Positions 54,030 through 62,996 of a stretch of 64,000 nucleotides of DNA are shown here, one piece after another (the first letter of the stretch is position 1; each line of letters begins with the position of its first letter). The DNA lies in contig CAWFEN010000016.1 in assembly GCA_963814865.1 (NCBI GenBank), positions 62,001 to 126,000 on the forward strand, in the 5' to 3' direction. Source of the DNA: AP-15 sp963814865 (lineage in GTDB: Bacteria; Pseudomonadota; Alphaproteobacteria; ATCC43930; CGMCC-115725). The position numbers and the translations under genes were made by a program. The notes under the pieces were generated by a model. It searched no databases and had not been told where the DNA came from. It saw nothing but the letters and a program-made list of their open reading frames with translations.

Positions 54030-55175
54030 ATGAAATACGATGTGATCTCGGCCGATTGCCATGTCGATCTGATCTGGCTGCCGCCCGATCTGTTCACCGG
54101 GAATGCGCCCTCGGCGATGCGGGACCGCATGCCCTATGTGACCGACGGGGCGCGCGGCAAGGAATGGGTGACCAAAAACGGGGCCTCGTTCGGGCTGATG
54201 AACGGCATGGGCTCGGCCGGCCGCCTGTACGAACCGGGCAAGATCCATCGCTCGGACCGGATGGCCGCGCAGGGGCTCTATGACGACGGCAAGAAAGGCA
54301 TCCGCCGGCTGACCGACCCCGATCTGCGGCTCAAGGACCAGGATCGCGACGGCATCCAGGCCGAGGTATTGTACGGCATCCTCGGCGCGACCAGCCGGAT
54401 CAACGACGACGAAGCCGCCGGCGAGATGCTGCGCATCTACAACGAATGGCTCGCCCAATTCTGCAACAGCCACCCCGAGCGCTTTGCCGGGCTCGCCTGC
54501 ATCCCGAACCACGACATCGACGCCGCGGTCGGCGAGATCGAGCGGGTGGCTCGGCGCGGCGGCGTGCGCGGTCTCGAAATCTCGCGCCGCGGCGACATGA
54601 CGCCATTGTGGGACCCATGGTGGAACCCGATGTGGGACGCGGTCGCGGCGAGCGGCCTGCCGGTGCATTTCCATACGATCGGCAGCGGGGTGCGGCGCGA
54701 TTTCACCAAGCTGCCGGCAAAGGTGGCGCTCGCCGCCCGGGCCTCGGGCATCACCAGCTTCCAGATGTACATGTCGGATGTGCTGATGTCGGTGATCTTC
54801 GCCGGCGTGCTCGAACACCATCCCGGCATCAGGCTCGTCATCGGCGAGGCCGGCACCGGCTGGATCCCCTACATCCTGCAGCGCATGGACGCCGAGTGGG
54901 AGGACCAGTTCAAGGAGCTCGACCTCAAGATGCCGCCGAGCGAATACTGGCGGCGCCAGTGCTACGCCACCTATCAGAGCGATCCGGTCGGGGTGAAGCT
55001 GCTCGAGGAGCTCGGCGAAGACAACATCATGTGGGGCTCGGACTTCCCACACCCCGACGGCATCTGGCCCGATTCGCAGGAATACATCCAGCGCGAGCTC
55101 GGCCACCTGCCCGCGGCGACGCAACGCAAGATCGTGTGCGACAACGCCGCGAAGCTCTACCGCTTCGTAAATTAG
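54030..55175 (+). CDS. Amidohydrolase family protein (PF04909)
   Basis: 381 residues from MKYDVISADCHVDL at 54030, with GGAGG eight bases upstream (GTG at 54015 is the alternative). The metal-site motifs are SADCHVDL, HFHTIGSG, EHHPGIRLVIGEAG and the final Asp in MWGSDFPHPDG. The first motif is H-x-D rather than H-x-H, a variant common in this subfamily. Relatives include ACMSD and gamma-resorcylate decarboxylase, so hydrolysis or decarboxylation are both possible. Confidence 0.9.
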   Translation: MKYDVISADCHVDLIWLPPDLFTGNAPSAMRDRMPYVTDGARGKEWVTKNGASFGLMNGMGSAGRLYEPGKIHRSDRMAAQGLYDDGKKGIRRLTDPDLRLKDQDRDGIQAEVLYGILGATSRINDDEAAGEMLRIYNEWLAQFCNSHPERFAGLACIPNHDIDAAVGEIERVARRGGVRGLEISRRGDMTPLWDPWWNPMWDAVAASGLPVHFHTIGSGVRRDFTKLPAKVALAARASGITSFQMYMSDVLMSVIFAGVLEHHPGIRLVIGEAGTGWIPYILQRMDAEWEDQFKELDLKMPPSEYWRRQCYATYQSDPVGVKLLEELGEDNIMWGSDFPHPDGIWPDSQEYIQRELGHLPAATQRKIVCDNAAKLYRFVN

Positions 55176-55314
55176 GGATCGGCAACAACCCGCCGGGCGC
55201 CCGGCTTCTGCTGCCCCGTCGCCCGGCGAAAACAGGCGCTAGGGGTGGGCTAGGGGCCGGTGCATCGGGTTCTCCGCCTGAATAAACCCGCCCGACGCCG
55301 GCCGGCCCGCTCGA

Positions 55315-56124
55315 TCAGGCGGCGACACCCCAGGCGATGGCGTTGCGCAGCAGCGTCGTGAATGCGTCGGTTTCCCACGCGCCGCGAAAGGTGGGCGGCG
55401 TCGCGTCCGCGGGGTCGGCAGGCCGCGCTGCGCGGATCGCGGGGTTGTGGCAATGGCCGAGCGCGACGTAGGTCACGCCGCCGTTGCCGACCTCGCGGCT
55501 ATAGCCGAGCACGCGAGTCCTGCCGTCGGGTTGCAGCGAGGTGTCCGAGGCGTAGAGGGTCCCGATCGCGGGCGACACGGCGCTCGGGCCGTAATCCGCG
55601 GTCAGCAGGATCCGGGTCGAGGCCGGATCCTGCAGCTCGATAAAGTAGGGCTCGTCCTCGACCTCGAAAGCCGTGCCGAGCCCCTGCGTGAGAGGGGAAT
55701 CGGCGGCACGCACCTCGACGCGAATCCTGCAGATCGCGGGATGGGTCAAGAAGCGGCTCCCGAGCAGGGCGTGGTGCTCGGTCTTGACGGTGCGGCGCTG
55801 GCGCACGCCCGCCACCCGCTCGGCGCGGCCGCCGCTGGTCCCATGCAAGCCCAGCCAGTGGCCGCCCGCCTCCAGCCAGCTCTGGAGGGCGCGGCATTGC
55901 GCGGCGTCGGGGTAGGGGCCGGCTACATAGGTGATCAACAGCCGGCTGACGGGCAGCCATTTCTCGATCTCCGAGAAGTCATTGGCAACCGACGCCGGGA
56001 CATCTCGTTCGGCCAGCAGCCCGAGCAGCCGCAGGCGCGCATAGTCGTGGTCGTGCCCGGCCATCGCACCGGGCGGAAAACCGCCGGCAATCAGATGCGC
56101 GCGGCCGGATTTCGTCTCTGTCAT
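55315..56124 (-). CDS. ThuA-like / trehalose-utilisation domain protein
   Basis: 269 residues from MTETKSGRAHLIAGGFPPGA at 56124. GHDHDYARLRLLGLLAERDVPASV, the Gln-rich wall LQSWLEAGGHWLGLHGTSGG, HHALLGSRFLTHP, DEPYFIELQDP and GVTYVALGHCHN match the ThuA glutamine-amidotransferase-like fold, which lacks the catalytic Cys of true amidotransferases. Function is uncertain; ThuA itself acts in trehalose use. The 319-base gap to the cold-shock gene contains only a leader hairpin. Confidence 0.82.
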   Translation of the reverse strand: MTETKSGRAHLIAGGFPPGAMAGHDHDYARLRLLGLLAERDVPASVANDFSEIEKWLPVSRLLITYVAGPYPDAAQCRALQSWLEAGGHWLGLHGTSGGRAERVAGVRQRRTVKTEHHALLGSRFLTHPAICRIRVEVRAADSPLTQGLGTAFEVEDEPYFIELQDPASTRILLTADYGPSAVSPAIGTLYASDTSLQPDGRTRVLGYSREVGNGGVTYVALGHCHNPAIRAARPADPADATPPTFRGAWETDAFTTLLRNAIAWGVAA

Positions 56125-56392
56125 CGCATCACCTCGCTCGCGGTTCGTCGGCTGTAACAGCGCTATGCCCAGTCTCTCACCTCTCCCCGGTTTTCGCCTA
56201 CCTCGAATCGCCGCTTTGTCATCGCCAGTTGATGGGCCGGATGGTGAGCCGGATTGCGGCAGCGCCCATGCGGCGCTTGTAAAGCAGGGACGGATGCCCA
56301 CATGACCAGCGTCGGCTTCTTCATCGTTCGGCCTGCTCTCCAAGCGCAATCGAGCGCCGGACCTGCTCCCCGTTCAGTGTCGTCGTTTGACC

Positions 56393-56415
56393 CCGCCGCT
56401 CGCTGCGAGCGGCGG
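56393..56415 (+). promoter_or_regulatory. Hairpin in leader of cold-shock gene
   Basis: CCGCCGCTCGC and GCGAGCGGCGG are perfect 11-base complements separated by a single T, ending 28 bases before the cold-shock ATG and 17 before its GAAGGA. The element sits inside a long leader (divergent from the ThuA-like gene), as is usual for csp transcripts, where secondary structure tunes translation with temperature. Lack of a following T run argues against it being a terminator. Confidence 0.6.
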
Positions 56416-56443
56416 CGACCTCTTGTTTATGTGAAGGACGACA

Positions 56444-56650
56444 ATGACGATCGGAACCGTGAAGTGGTTCAACTCCCAAAAGGGCTACGGCTTTATCCAG
56501 CCGGAGGACGGCTCGAAAGACGTGTTTGTACACATCTCGGCGGTCGAGCGCGCCGGCATTGGTAATCTGCAGGAAGGCCAGCGGCTGAGTTTCGAGCTGG
56601 AACGCGGCAGCCAGGGCAAGACCTCCGCGGTCGATCTGCGGGAGGTCTAG
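56444..56650 (+). CDS. Cold-shock domain protein (CspA family)
   Basis: 68 residues. RNP1 is KGYGFIQ and RNP2 is DVFVHIS inside the five-stranded cold-shock fold (TIGTVKWFNSQKG, GQRLSFELERGSQGKTSAVD). It binds single-stranded RNA and DNA and acts as an RNA chaperone. GAAGGA precedes the ATG. It has its own leader hairpin and terminator, so it is monocistronic. Confidence 0.97.
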   Translation: MTIGTVKWFNSQKGYGFIQPEDGSKDVFVHISAVERAGIGNLQEGQRLSFELERGSQGKTSAVDLREV

Positions 56651-56659
56651 CTTCCAAGG

Positions 56660-56685
56660 GGGGAGCCCGCTTGGCGTGGCTCCCC
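56660..56685 (+). terminator. Hairpin terminator after cold-shock gene
   Basis: GGGGAGCC (56660-56667) pairs with GGCTCCCC (56678-56685) around a 10-base loop, 9 bases past the stop. The following bases are only modestly T-rich, so termination strength is uncertain. The region 56686-57038 beyond it holds no gene that I can support. Confidence 0.6.
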
Positions 56686-57038
56686 TGCTTGGCCAGGCGA
56701 GCACGAACAATACGCGCAGGCGGCCGGGCGATGCAGGTCTTCGTGCGCGACAACGACACCGGTGATTCCGGCTGATTACTATCGGCGGTTCGCGGCTCGG
56801 GGTCGGCGCCTGGCGGACGAGGCTGCGGCGCCTGCGAACAAGGGGAATTTGCACGACGTCGCCCGCTGATACGAGCGCCCGGCGGCGCGCGTGGATAAGG
56901 AGGATACCCTCGATGGAGCCCTCAGGGCCGCTCGAACGCGCCGGCCGGCTCGCAAATGGTGGTGGTGTCCCTGGAGAATTTTGATTTGCCAGGCACCCCC
57001 TGCGCCGTGGCGCAGGCATCGGTTGGAAAGGGCGGTAG

Positions 57039-57234
57039 ATGGGAGCACACAAATTCGCGGTCGGACAAACGGTCCGCTTCTCGCCCGATCGGCTGCAACT
57101 CCGTTCGGGCCACGGCTGGTTCAAGGTCGTTCGCCTGATGCCCGAAGCGGCCAGCATGCTGCAATATCGGGTGAAGAGTCGAGCTTGACGGTCACGAGCG
57201 TGTCGTACGGGAAGACCAGCTAGCCCGATCGTGA
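57039..57234 (+). pseudogene. Small conserved protein, frameshifted by one base
   Basis: MGAHKFAVGQTVRFSPDR and LQYRVKSRA belong to a short alphaproteobacterial family of KF-x-VGQTV-x-FSP proteins that end in ERVVRE-x-x-L. Here an in-frame TGA at 57186 stops the frame at 49 residues. Skipping the T at 57186 restores GHERVVREDQLARS up to a TGA at 57232. A one-base insertion (or sequencing error) is the simplest explanation. GGAAAGGGCGG upstream is a plausible ribosome site. Confidence 0.65.
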
Positions 57235-57249
57235 AAGGAGCCCGGCGCG

Positions 57250-57483
57250 ATGCCGATTGTTTCCCTGAAGGTTACGCGTCCGCCACCCGTCGCCGGGGAA
57301 CACCGTCCGCCGGAAGTCATCAAACCGCTATTTCGCGGCAGCGGTGGTGCGGACTACCTGTGCGGCAATTGCGGGGCCGTGATTGCTTCGGGCATGGGGC
57401 CGACGCAGCGCGTCAACGTCGATGTCGCTACATGCTCCGTATGTGGCGCGGAAAACGAGTTTCCGCTCAACCTGCGGGGATAG
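57250..57483 (+). CDS. Zinc-ribbon small protein
   Basis: 77 residues. Two CxxC knuckles (YLCGNCGAV and ATCSVCGAEN) 24 residues apart make a four-Cys zinc ribbon; the N-terminal 35 residues are Pro-rich and probably flexible. GAAAGGAG lies nine bases before the ATG. Similar short ribbon proteins are widespread and uncharacterised. It sits in a run of tiny genes after the cold-shock gene. Confidence 0.75.
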   Translation: MPIVSLKVTRPPPVAGEHRPPEVIKPLFRGSGGADYLCGNCGAVIASGMGPTQRVNVDVATCSVCGAENEFPLNLRG

Positions 57484-57541
57484 CTTTCGGCAAAGGACCG
57501 GGTGTGCGCCGGGTCGCAATAGCAGCGAGTGCATAGGGACG

Positions 57542-57766
57542 ATGCTGAAGACGCACCCGCATGCCGCAGCGACGTATCGCGTGATCCCGTTTGAAGACGG
57601 CTCGTTCGGCGTCGAGGTCAACATCCCCGACAGCCATCCAACGATCGTCAGCAGCTTTCCCACCGAAATCGATGCCGAGGCGTGGATCGTCGAGCATCAG
57701 CGCCGGGTGCAGCTGCAAACGCAGTCGGACGGCTGGTTTCGCACTTCAGGCCGACGCCGCAGGTAA
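57542..57766 (+). CDS. Small conserved protein, unknown
   Basis: 74 residues from the ATG at 57542 (AGGGACG upstream). FEDGSFGVEVNIPDSHPTIVSSFPTEIDAEAWIVEHQRRV is the conserved core of a short alphaproteobacterial family with an alpha/beta pattern, and the C-terminus is Arg-rich. No function is known. Convergent with gmk, with 19 bases between the stops. Confidence 0.75.
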   Translation: MLKTHPHAAATYRVIPFEDGSFGVEVNIPDSHPTIVSSFPTEIDAEAWIVEHQRRVQLQTQSDGWFRTSGRRRR

Positions 57767-57785
57767 GTTATTCGGGATGCGCCGG

Positions 57786-58391
57786 TCAGCCGGCGCGCAG
57801 GGTGGCGACGAAATCGCGGAGGCCGGTCTGGCGAGGGCGGCGCAGGCGTTCGGCGGTGACGATGGCACGCGCCTTGGCCACGCTGTCCGCGACCGTGTCG
57901 TTGACGATCACGTAATCGTACTCGGCCCAATGGCTGATTTCCTCGGCCGATTTGGCCATCCTGCCGGCGACGACGGGGTCGGCATCCTGGGCGCGGGCGT
58001 GCAACCGCTGTTCGAGCACGGCGAGGCTCGGCGGCAGGACGAAGACCGCGACCAGATCCTCCCGCACCTTGGCGGCGAGCTGCTGGGTTCCCTGCCAGTC
58101 GAGATCGCCGACGACGTCGCGTCCGGCGGCGAGCGCCGCGTCGATCGGCCGGCGCGGCGTGCCGTAGCAATTGCCGAACACGACCGCATGCTCCAGCAAT
58201 TCGCCCCGCGCCGCCATCTCGTCGAAGCGGGCCTGGTCGATGAACCGGTAATCGCGGCCGTCGATTTCGCCCGGCCGCGGCGGCCGCGTCGTCACCGACA
58301 CCGAGAGGTCGAGGCCGGGTTCCGTTTCCACGAGGCGGCGCGCGATCGTCGTCTTGCCCGCCCCGGAGGGCGAGGAGAAAACCAGCAGCAA
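57786..58391 (-). CDS. gmk: Guanylate kinase, TTG start or 5' frameshift
   Basis: 201 residues. P-loop SSPSGAGKTTIARRLVE, GMP-binding SVSVTTRPPRPGEIDGRDYRFI, LEHAVVFGNCYGTP and LDWQGTQQLAAK are complete. It converts GMP to GDP. No ATG or GTG exists in this frame before the P-loop; TTG at 58391 is the only start. An ATG at 58416 overlaps the yicC stop (ATGA), the usual coupling, but reads MSRRSRGAD and is out of frame by one base with RRGLLLVFSSPSG. So either TTG is used or a base is missing between them. Confidence 0.93.
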   Translation of the reverse strand: MLLVFSSPSGAGKTTIARRLVETEPGLDLSVSVTTRPPRPGEIDGRDYRFIDQARFDEMAARGELLEHAVVFGNCYGTPRRPIDAALAAGRDVVGDLDWQGTQQLAAKVREDLVAVFVLPPSLAVLEQRLHARAQDADPVVAGRMAKSAEEISHWAEYDYVIVNDTVADSVAKARAIVTAERLRRPRQTGLRDFVATLRAG

Positions 58392-58413
58392 TCCGCGCCG
58401 CGGGATCGTCGAC

Positions 58414-59295
58414 TCATTCGACGTTCTGCACCTGCTCGCGGAACTGCTCGACCGCAGCCTTGAGCGCGAGCCCGATGCGGGTCAATTCGATATCGGCCGA
58501 TTTCGAGCACACGGTGTTGGCTTCGCGGTTCAGTTCCTGGCACAGGAAATCGAGGCGGCGGCCGACCGCCTCGCCCTCGCCCAGGAGATCGCCGGCCTGC
58601 TCGAGATGGGCGCGCAGCCTTTCGATCTCCTCGCGGATATCGGCGCGCGCCGCGAGCAGGGCGACTTCCTGGGCGACCCGCTCTTCCGCCATTGCCGGAA
58701 CGAGATCGGCGAGGTTCGACAGCATCGTGCGCAGCCGCTCGCGGATCGCGGCAGGCTGCGCCGCCGCGCATCCCGCCGCCGCTGCGACGAGCCCCGCCAT
58801 CTCTTCGAGCTGGCTGCGCAATATTGCGGCGAGGCGCGCGCCCTCCTGCGCCCGGGTGGCGGCCAATCCATCGAGCACGGTTGCCCAGCTGGCGAGGATT
58901 GCTCCCCGGCGTTCCTCGATCACCGCGTCGGGCTCGTCCTCGACCATTTCGACGACGCCGCGCAGCGCCAGCAAGCCGTCGAGGCGGGGTGGTGCTGCTT
59001 CGACCTCGCCCGCGAGCTCGTTCATCAGCGCGACGAACTGCGCCAATGTCTCGCGATTGACCCGCACCGCCGCCGCGACGGTACGCGTGACGGCCAGGCT
59101 GGCGGAGAAACTGCCGCGGCGGAAGCGCTGCCCGAGCCCGGCGCGAAGCTCGGGCTCCAGCGCATCCAAGCCGGGGGCGAGGCGCAGCCGCAGGTCGAGC
59201 GACCGGCCGTTGACGCTCTTCGCCTCCCATACCCAGGCGATACCGGGCGCTTCGCCCTGCGCCCGGGCAAACCCCGTCATGCTTGCCACCGGCAC
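58414..59295 (-). CDS. yicC: YicC family endoribonuclease
   Basis: 293 residues from a GTG at 59295; GTG at 59289 would give the more typical MASMTGFAR start. The N-terminal SMTGFARAQGEAPGIAWVWEAKSVNGRSLDLRLRL is the YicC signature. The C-terminal ~85 residues (EERVAQEVALLAARADIREEIERLRAHLEQ, GRRLDFLCQELNREANTVCSKS) are the DUF1732 half. Its partner gmk follows, the standard alphaproteobacterial order. E. coli YicC degrades the small RNA RyhB. Confidence 0.95.
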   Translation of the reverse strand: MPVASMTGFARAQGEAPGIAWVWEAKSVNGRSLDLRLRLAPGLDALEPELRAGLGQRFRRGSFSASLAVTRTVAAAVRVNRETLAQFVALMNELAGEVEAAPPRLDGLLALRGVVEMVEDEPDAVIEERRGAILASWATVLDGLAATRAQEGARLAAILRSQLEEMAGLVAAAAGCAAAQPAAIRERLRTMLSNLADLVPAMAEERVAQEVALLAARADIREEIERLRAHLEQAGDLLGEGEAVGRRLDFLCQELNREANTVCSKSADIELTRIGLALKAAVEQFREQVQNVE

Positions 59296-59369
59296 GGCCG
59301 CCGCACTCCCGTCTGTCAGGGAGCCCTTATAGCGGCCGTCGAGTGCGACAACAACGGCGCGAGCGAGGC

Positions 59370-60419
59370 CTATCGGGCAGGGCGGCCCTCGTGTCCGTTC
59401 CGCACCAGCGGGAGGGGGGCCGGGTCGTCCAATTCGGCCGGCCCGCCGCGGCGATATTCGGCGACGTTGCGGTTGTGCTCGGCGAGGGTCTTGGCGAAGA
59501 CGTGCCCGCCGGACCCGTCGGCGACGAAATAAAGATCGTCGCTGAGCGCCGGCCGGGCTGCGGCACGCAGCGCCGCCGTCCCCGGATTGTCGATCGGGCC
59601 GGGCGGCAGACCTTTGGCGAGATAGGTGTTGTAGGGCGAGGCGACCGTGAGATCCGCGCGCGTCAGCGGCCGATCGAGCTTCTTGGCGCCGCCGTCGCTC
59701 AAAACGTAGATCACGGTCGGGTCCGATTGCAGGCGCATGCCGAGCCGCAGCCGATTGATGAAGACCGCGGCGATGCGGGCGCGTTCGCCGGCGCGCGCGG
59801 CTTCGCTCTCGACCAGCGAGGCGAGGATCAGGATCTGCTCCGGGCTGGCGAGCGGCAGATCCGGCCGGCGCTCGGCCCAGGCCTCGGCCAGCGCCCGTGC
59901 CATCGCCCGCCGCATGCGGTCGAGCATGTCCGTGCGCTTCTCGCCATAGCTGTAAATATAGGTTTCCGGCATCAGCGCACCTTCGGCGGGCGGGCGGCCG
60001 GGATCGCCGTCGAGCGCCGGCGCAGTCCGCACCAATGCCGTGATTTCGGCGCTGGTCAGCCCTTCGGGGATCGTCAGCCGGTGCCTGACCGTCTTGCCGC
60101 CGGCGAGGATGTCGATTGCCCCGACGGGGCTCACTCCGGCTGGAAACTCGTATTCGCCCGCCAGCAGCGTGTGGCCGCGGCCCGAGAGAGTCGCCCCGAT
60201 CTCAAAGGACAGGCGGTGCCGAATGACGCCGTCCGCCGCCAGCAGCGCCGCGATGCCGGCAAGGCCGGTGCGCGGCGGGATCACCAGAGCGCGCGGCTGC
60301 GCCAGCGGGCCTGGCCCGGTTGCATCGCGGTAGAGCCCGTAGCCGATCCCGCCAACCGCCGTGAGGAACAACGAGACGGCAAGCAATGCCCACGCGAATA
60401 GACGAAGAAAACCCCGCAT
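59370..60419 (-). CDS. mltG: Endolytic transglycosylase MltG
   Basis: 349 residues. One N-terminal membrane helix (LLAVSLFLTAVGGIGYGLY), a LysM-like subdomain and the YceG core: catalytic Glu in ILASLVESEAARAGERARIAAVFINRL, LQSDPTVIYVL, SPYNTYLAKGLPPGPIDNPG and HVFAKTLAEHNRNV. MltG cuts nascent glycan strands to terminate peptidoglycan synthesis. It lies 38 bases after fabF on the same strand. Confidence 0.95.
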   Translation of the reverse strand: MRGFLRLFAWALLAVSLFLTAVGGIGYGLYRDATGPGPLAQPRALVIPPRTGLAGIAALLAADGVIRHRLSFEIGATLSGRGHTLLAGEYEFPAGVSPVGAIDILAGGKTVRHRLTIPEGLTSAEITALVRTAPALDGDPGRPPAEGALMPETYIYSYGEKRTDMLDRMRRAMARALAEAWAERRPDLPLASPEQILILASLVESEAARAGERARIAAVFINRLRLGMRLQSDPTVIYVLSDGGAKKLDRPLTRADLTVASPYNTYLAKGLPPGPIDNPGTAALRAAARPALSDDLYFVADGSGGHVFAKTLAEHNRNVAEYRRGGPAELDDPAPLPLVRNGHEGRPAR

Positions 60420-60457
60420 GACAGATGGTTTCGACCGGCCGGGACGGTCGCCCTTGC

Positions 60458-61720
60458 TTAGGGTGGGCCGGTGAAGACGAGGGAAGCGTTGGTGCCGCCA
60501 AAGCCGAAGGAATTGGACAACACGTAGCTCACCTTGCGTTCCTTCGCCCGCTTCGGCACCAGATCGATGTCGCAGGAGGGCGATGGGTTATCGAGGTTCA
60601 AGGTGGGCGGCACCACCCCGTCGCGGATGGCGAGGATCGAAAAAATCGCCTCGACGCTACCCGCGGCGCCGAGCAGATGCCCGATCGCCGATTTCGTCGA
60701 CGACATCGACAGCCGATAGGCATGCTCGCCGAACAGCCGCTTGACCGCGCCGAGCTCGACCTCGTCGCCGAGCGGGGTCGAGGTGCCGTGGGCATTGATG
60801 TAATCGATCTTTTCCGGCGCGATGCCGGCCCGCTTCAAGGCGTTGCGCATCGAGCGGAAGGCGCCGTTGCCGTTCTCCGCGGGGGCGGTCAGATGAAAGG
60901 CATCGCCGGACATCCCGTAGCCGATGACCTCGGCATAGATCTTGGCGCCGCGCTTCTTGGCGTGCTCGTATTCCTCGAGCACAAGGATGCCAGCGCCCTC
61001 GCCCATGACGAAACCGTCGCGCTCCTGGTCCCACGGGCGCGAGGCCCGCGGCGGATCGTCGTTGAACCCGGTCGATAATGCGCGCGCCGCGGCAAAGCCG
61101 GCGACGCCCAATCGGCAGATCGCCGCCTCGGTGCCGCCGCACACCATCACATCGGCATCGTCGAGCATGATCAGCCGCGTTGCGTCGCCGATCGCATGGG
61201 CGCCGCTCGAGCACGCGGTCACCACCGCATGATTCGGGCCGGTGAAGCCATAGCGAATCGAGACATGGCCCGAAGCCAGGTTGATCAAATTGGCGGGGAT
61301 GAAAAACGGCGTCAGCCGGCGCGGGCCGCGCTCGTGCAGGGTCAGCGCCCCTTCGTTGATGCCGGAAAGACCGCCGATCCCGGAGCCGATCATCACGCCG
61401 GTGCGCTCGCGCTCCTCTTCGCTTTCGGGCGTCCAGCCCGCATCTTCGACCGCCTGGGCGGCGGCGGCCAGGGCGTAGACGATGAAGCCATCCATCTTGC
61501 GCTGGTCCTTGGGCGGCACCCAATCGTCGGCATTGAACAGCCCCGACGCGGTGTCGCCGCGCGGCACCTGCGCGGCGATCCTGGCCGGCAGATCCGATAC
61601 CTCGAAGGATTGGATTGCGCGGATTCCCGACGCGCCCGCAAGCAGGCTGCTCCAGTTCCGCTCGATGCCGATGCCGAGGGGCGTCACCAGCCCCACGCCG
61701 GTCACGACGACGCGTCGCAT
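60458..61720 (-). CDS. fabF: 3-oxoacyl-ACP synthase II
   Basis: 420 residues. The thiolase-fold triad is Cys in VTACSSGAHAIG, His in NAHGTSTPLGD and His in TKSAIGHLLGAAG; SNSFGFGGTNASLVF is the final block. It elongates acyl-ACP with malonyl-ACP. It lies 115 bases downstream of acpP in the fab cluster. Confidence 0.98.
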   Translation of the reverse strand: MRRVVVTGVGLVTPLGIGIERNWSSLLAGASGIRAIQSFEVSDLPARIAAQVPRGDTASGLFNADDWVPPKDQRKMDGFIVYALAAAAQAVEDAGWTPESEEERERTGVMIGSGIGGLSGINEGALTLHERGPRRLTPFFIPANLINLASGHVSIRYGFTGPNHAVVTACSSGAHAIGDATRLIMLDDADVMVCGGTEAAICRLGVAGFAAARALSTGFNDDPPRASRPWDQERDGFVMGEGAGILVLEEYEHAKKRGAKIYAEVIGYGMSGDAFHLTAPAENGNGAFRSMRNALKRAGIAPEKIDYINAHGTSTPLGDEVELGAVKRLFGEHAYRLSMSSTKSAIGHLLGAAGSVEAIFSILAIRDGVVPPTLNLDNPSPSCDIDLVPKRAKERKVSYVLSNSFGFGGTNASLVFTGPP

Positions 61721-61835
61721 GCTATCCTCGCCGGTTGACGGACACGCGAAGCGTCGGGGTCAAGCGACCCGGACCAACGGGCTGGTTGAGAAATCCGAGA
61801 GAAGGCAATGCCGGAAGGGCGGCGAGGCGAAACAC

Positions 61836-62069
61836 TCAACTATGCGATTCGATGAAGCTGACGGCATCCTTGACCGTCACGATCTTCTCGGCCGCATCGT
61901 CCGGGATCTCGCACCCGAATTCCTCCTCGAAGGCCATGACGAGTTCGACCGTATCGAGACTGTCGGCGCCCAGATCGTCGATAAAGCTGGCGTTTTCGGT
62001 CACCTTCAATTCGTCGACGCCCAGATGTTCGACGACGATCTTTTTGACCCGCTCGGCGACGTCACTCAT
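61836..62069 (-). CDS. acpP: Acyl carrier protein
   Basis: 77 residues. Ser 37 in GADSLDTVEL is the phosphopantetheine site; the four-helix, acidic sequence is typical. It carries growing acyl chains for the Fab enzymes and could supply acyl donors to the N-acyltransferases at 45.8 and 51.2 kb. The 169-base gap after fabG probably holds its own promoter. Confidence 0.98.
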   Translation of the reverse strand: MSDVAERVKKIVVEHLGVDELKVTENASFIDDLGADSLDTVELVMAFEEEFGCEIPDDAAEKIVTVKDAVSFIESHS

Positions 62070-62238
62070 CCGATCTTCCCCTCAGTGGCTTCGTTGAAAA
62101 TCGTGTCGGCACAGGGTTTCCGGGCGCCACTCGGCGTCATGGTGTCGCCATCGGGAACCACGGTCAAGGCGCGGGCCAGATAACATGGTTTCCCCGCCGG
62201 TGCCAATTCGGCTGAGCGTGCCGCCAGCTGCGGCAGCC

Positions 62239-62976
62239 CTATATCATGGCCATGCCGCCGTTGACGTGCAAGGTTTGACCGGTCACGTAGGCGGCCTCGG
62301 CGCTCGCCAGATAGATGATCGCGGCGGCGACGTCCGCGGCGGCGCCGAACCGGCCGGCGGGAATCGCCGCGGCGAGCCGGGCGCGCTGTTCCTGCGTCAG
62401 CCGGTCGGTCATCGCCGTCACGATCAATCCCGGCGCCACGCAGTTCACGGTGATGCCGCGGCCGGCGACCTCGGCCGCGATCGATTTCGACATGCCGATC
62501 ATGGCCGCCTTCGCCGCCGCGTAATTCGCCTGCCCCGCATTGCCGGTGAGAGCCACGACCGAGGTCACCCCGATCACCCGGCCATGATGCCGCCGCACCA
62601 TCCCCCGCAACGCCGCGCGGATCAGCCGGAAGGCGGCCGTCAGATCGACCTCGATGACCGCCTGCCAATCCTCGTCCTTCATCCGGAGCGCCAGCGCGTC
62701 GCGGGTCACGCCCGCATTGTTGACGAGAATATCGATCCGCCCGATCGCCGCCTCGGCCGCCCCGACCAGGCGATCGGCGGCTGCCGGGTCGGCGAGGTCG
62801 GCCACCCCGACATGAGCGCGCTCGCCGAGTTCGCCGGCGAGCGCGTGCAGTGCGCCTGCCCGCGTCCCGGCGAGCATCACGATGGCGCCCTGGGCGTGGA
62901 GCGCCCGCGCGATCGCCCCGCCGATCCCGCCCGAGGCCCCGGTCACCAGCGCCGCCTGCCCCGAAAGATCGAACAT
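62239..62976 (-). CDS. fabG: 3-oxoacyl-ACP reductase
   Basis: 245 residues. TGASGGIGGAIAR, NNAGVTRDALALRMKDEDW, the catalytic Ser in VTSVVALTGNAGQANYAAAK with Tyr and Lys, and MTDRLTQEQR plus a C-terminal VTGQTLHVNGGMAMI are the FabG pattern. It uses NADPH to reduce 3-oxoacyl-ACP. It lies 20 bases after fabD. Confidence 0.97.
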   Translation of the reverse strand: MFDLSGQAALVTGASGGIGGAIARALHAQGAIVMLAGTRAGALHALAGELGERAHVGVADLADPAAADRLVGAAEAAIGRIDILVNNAGVTRDALALRMKDEDWQAVIEVDLTAAFRLIRAALRGMVRRHHGRVIGVTSVVALTGNAGQANYAAAKAAMIGMSKSIAAEVAGRGITVNCVAPGLIVTAMTDRLTQEQRARLAAAIPAGRFGAAADVAAAIIYLASAEAAYVTGQTLHVNGGMAMI

Positions 62977-62996
62977 CGCCGGTCCTCGCGGGCGCC

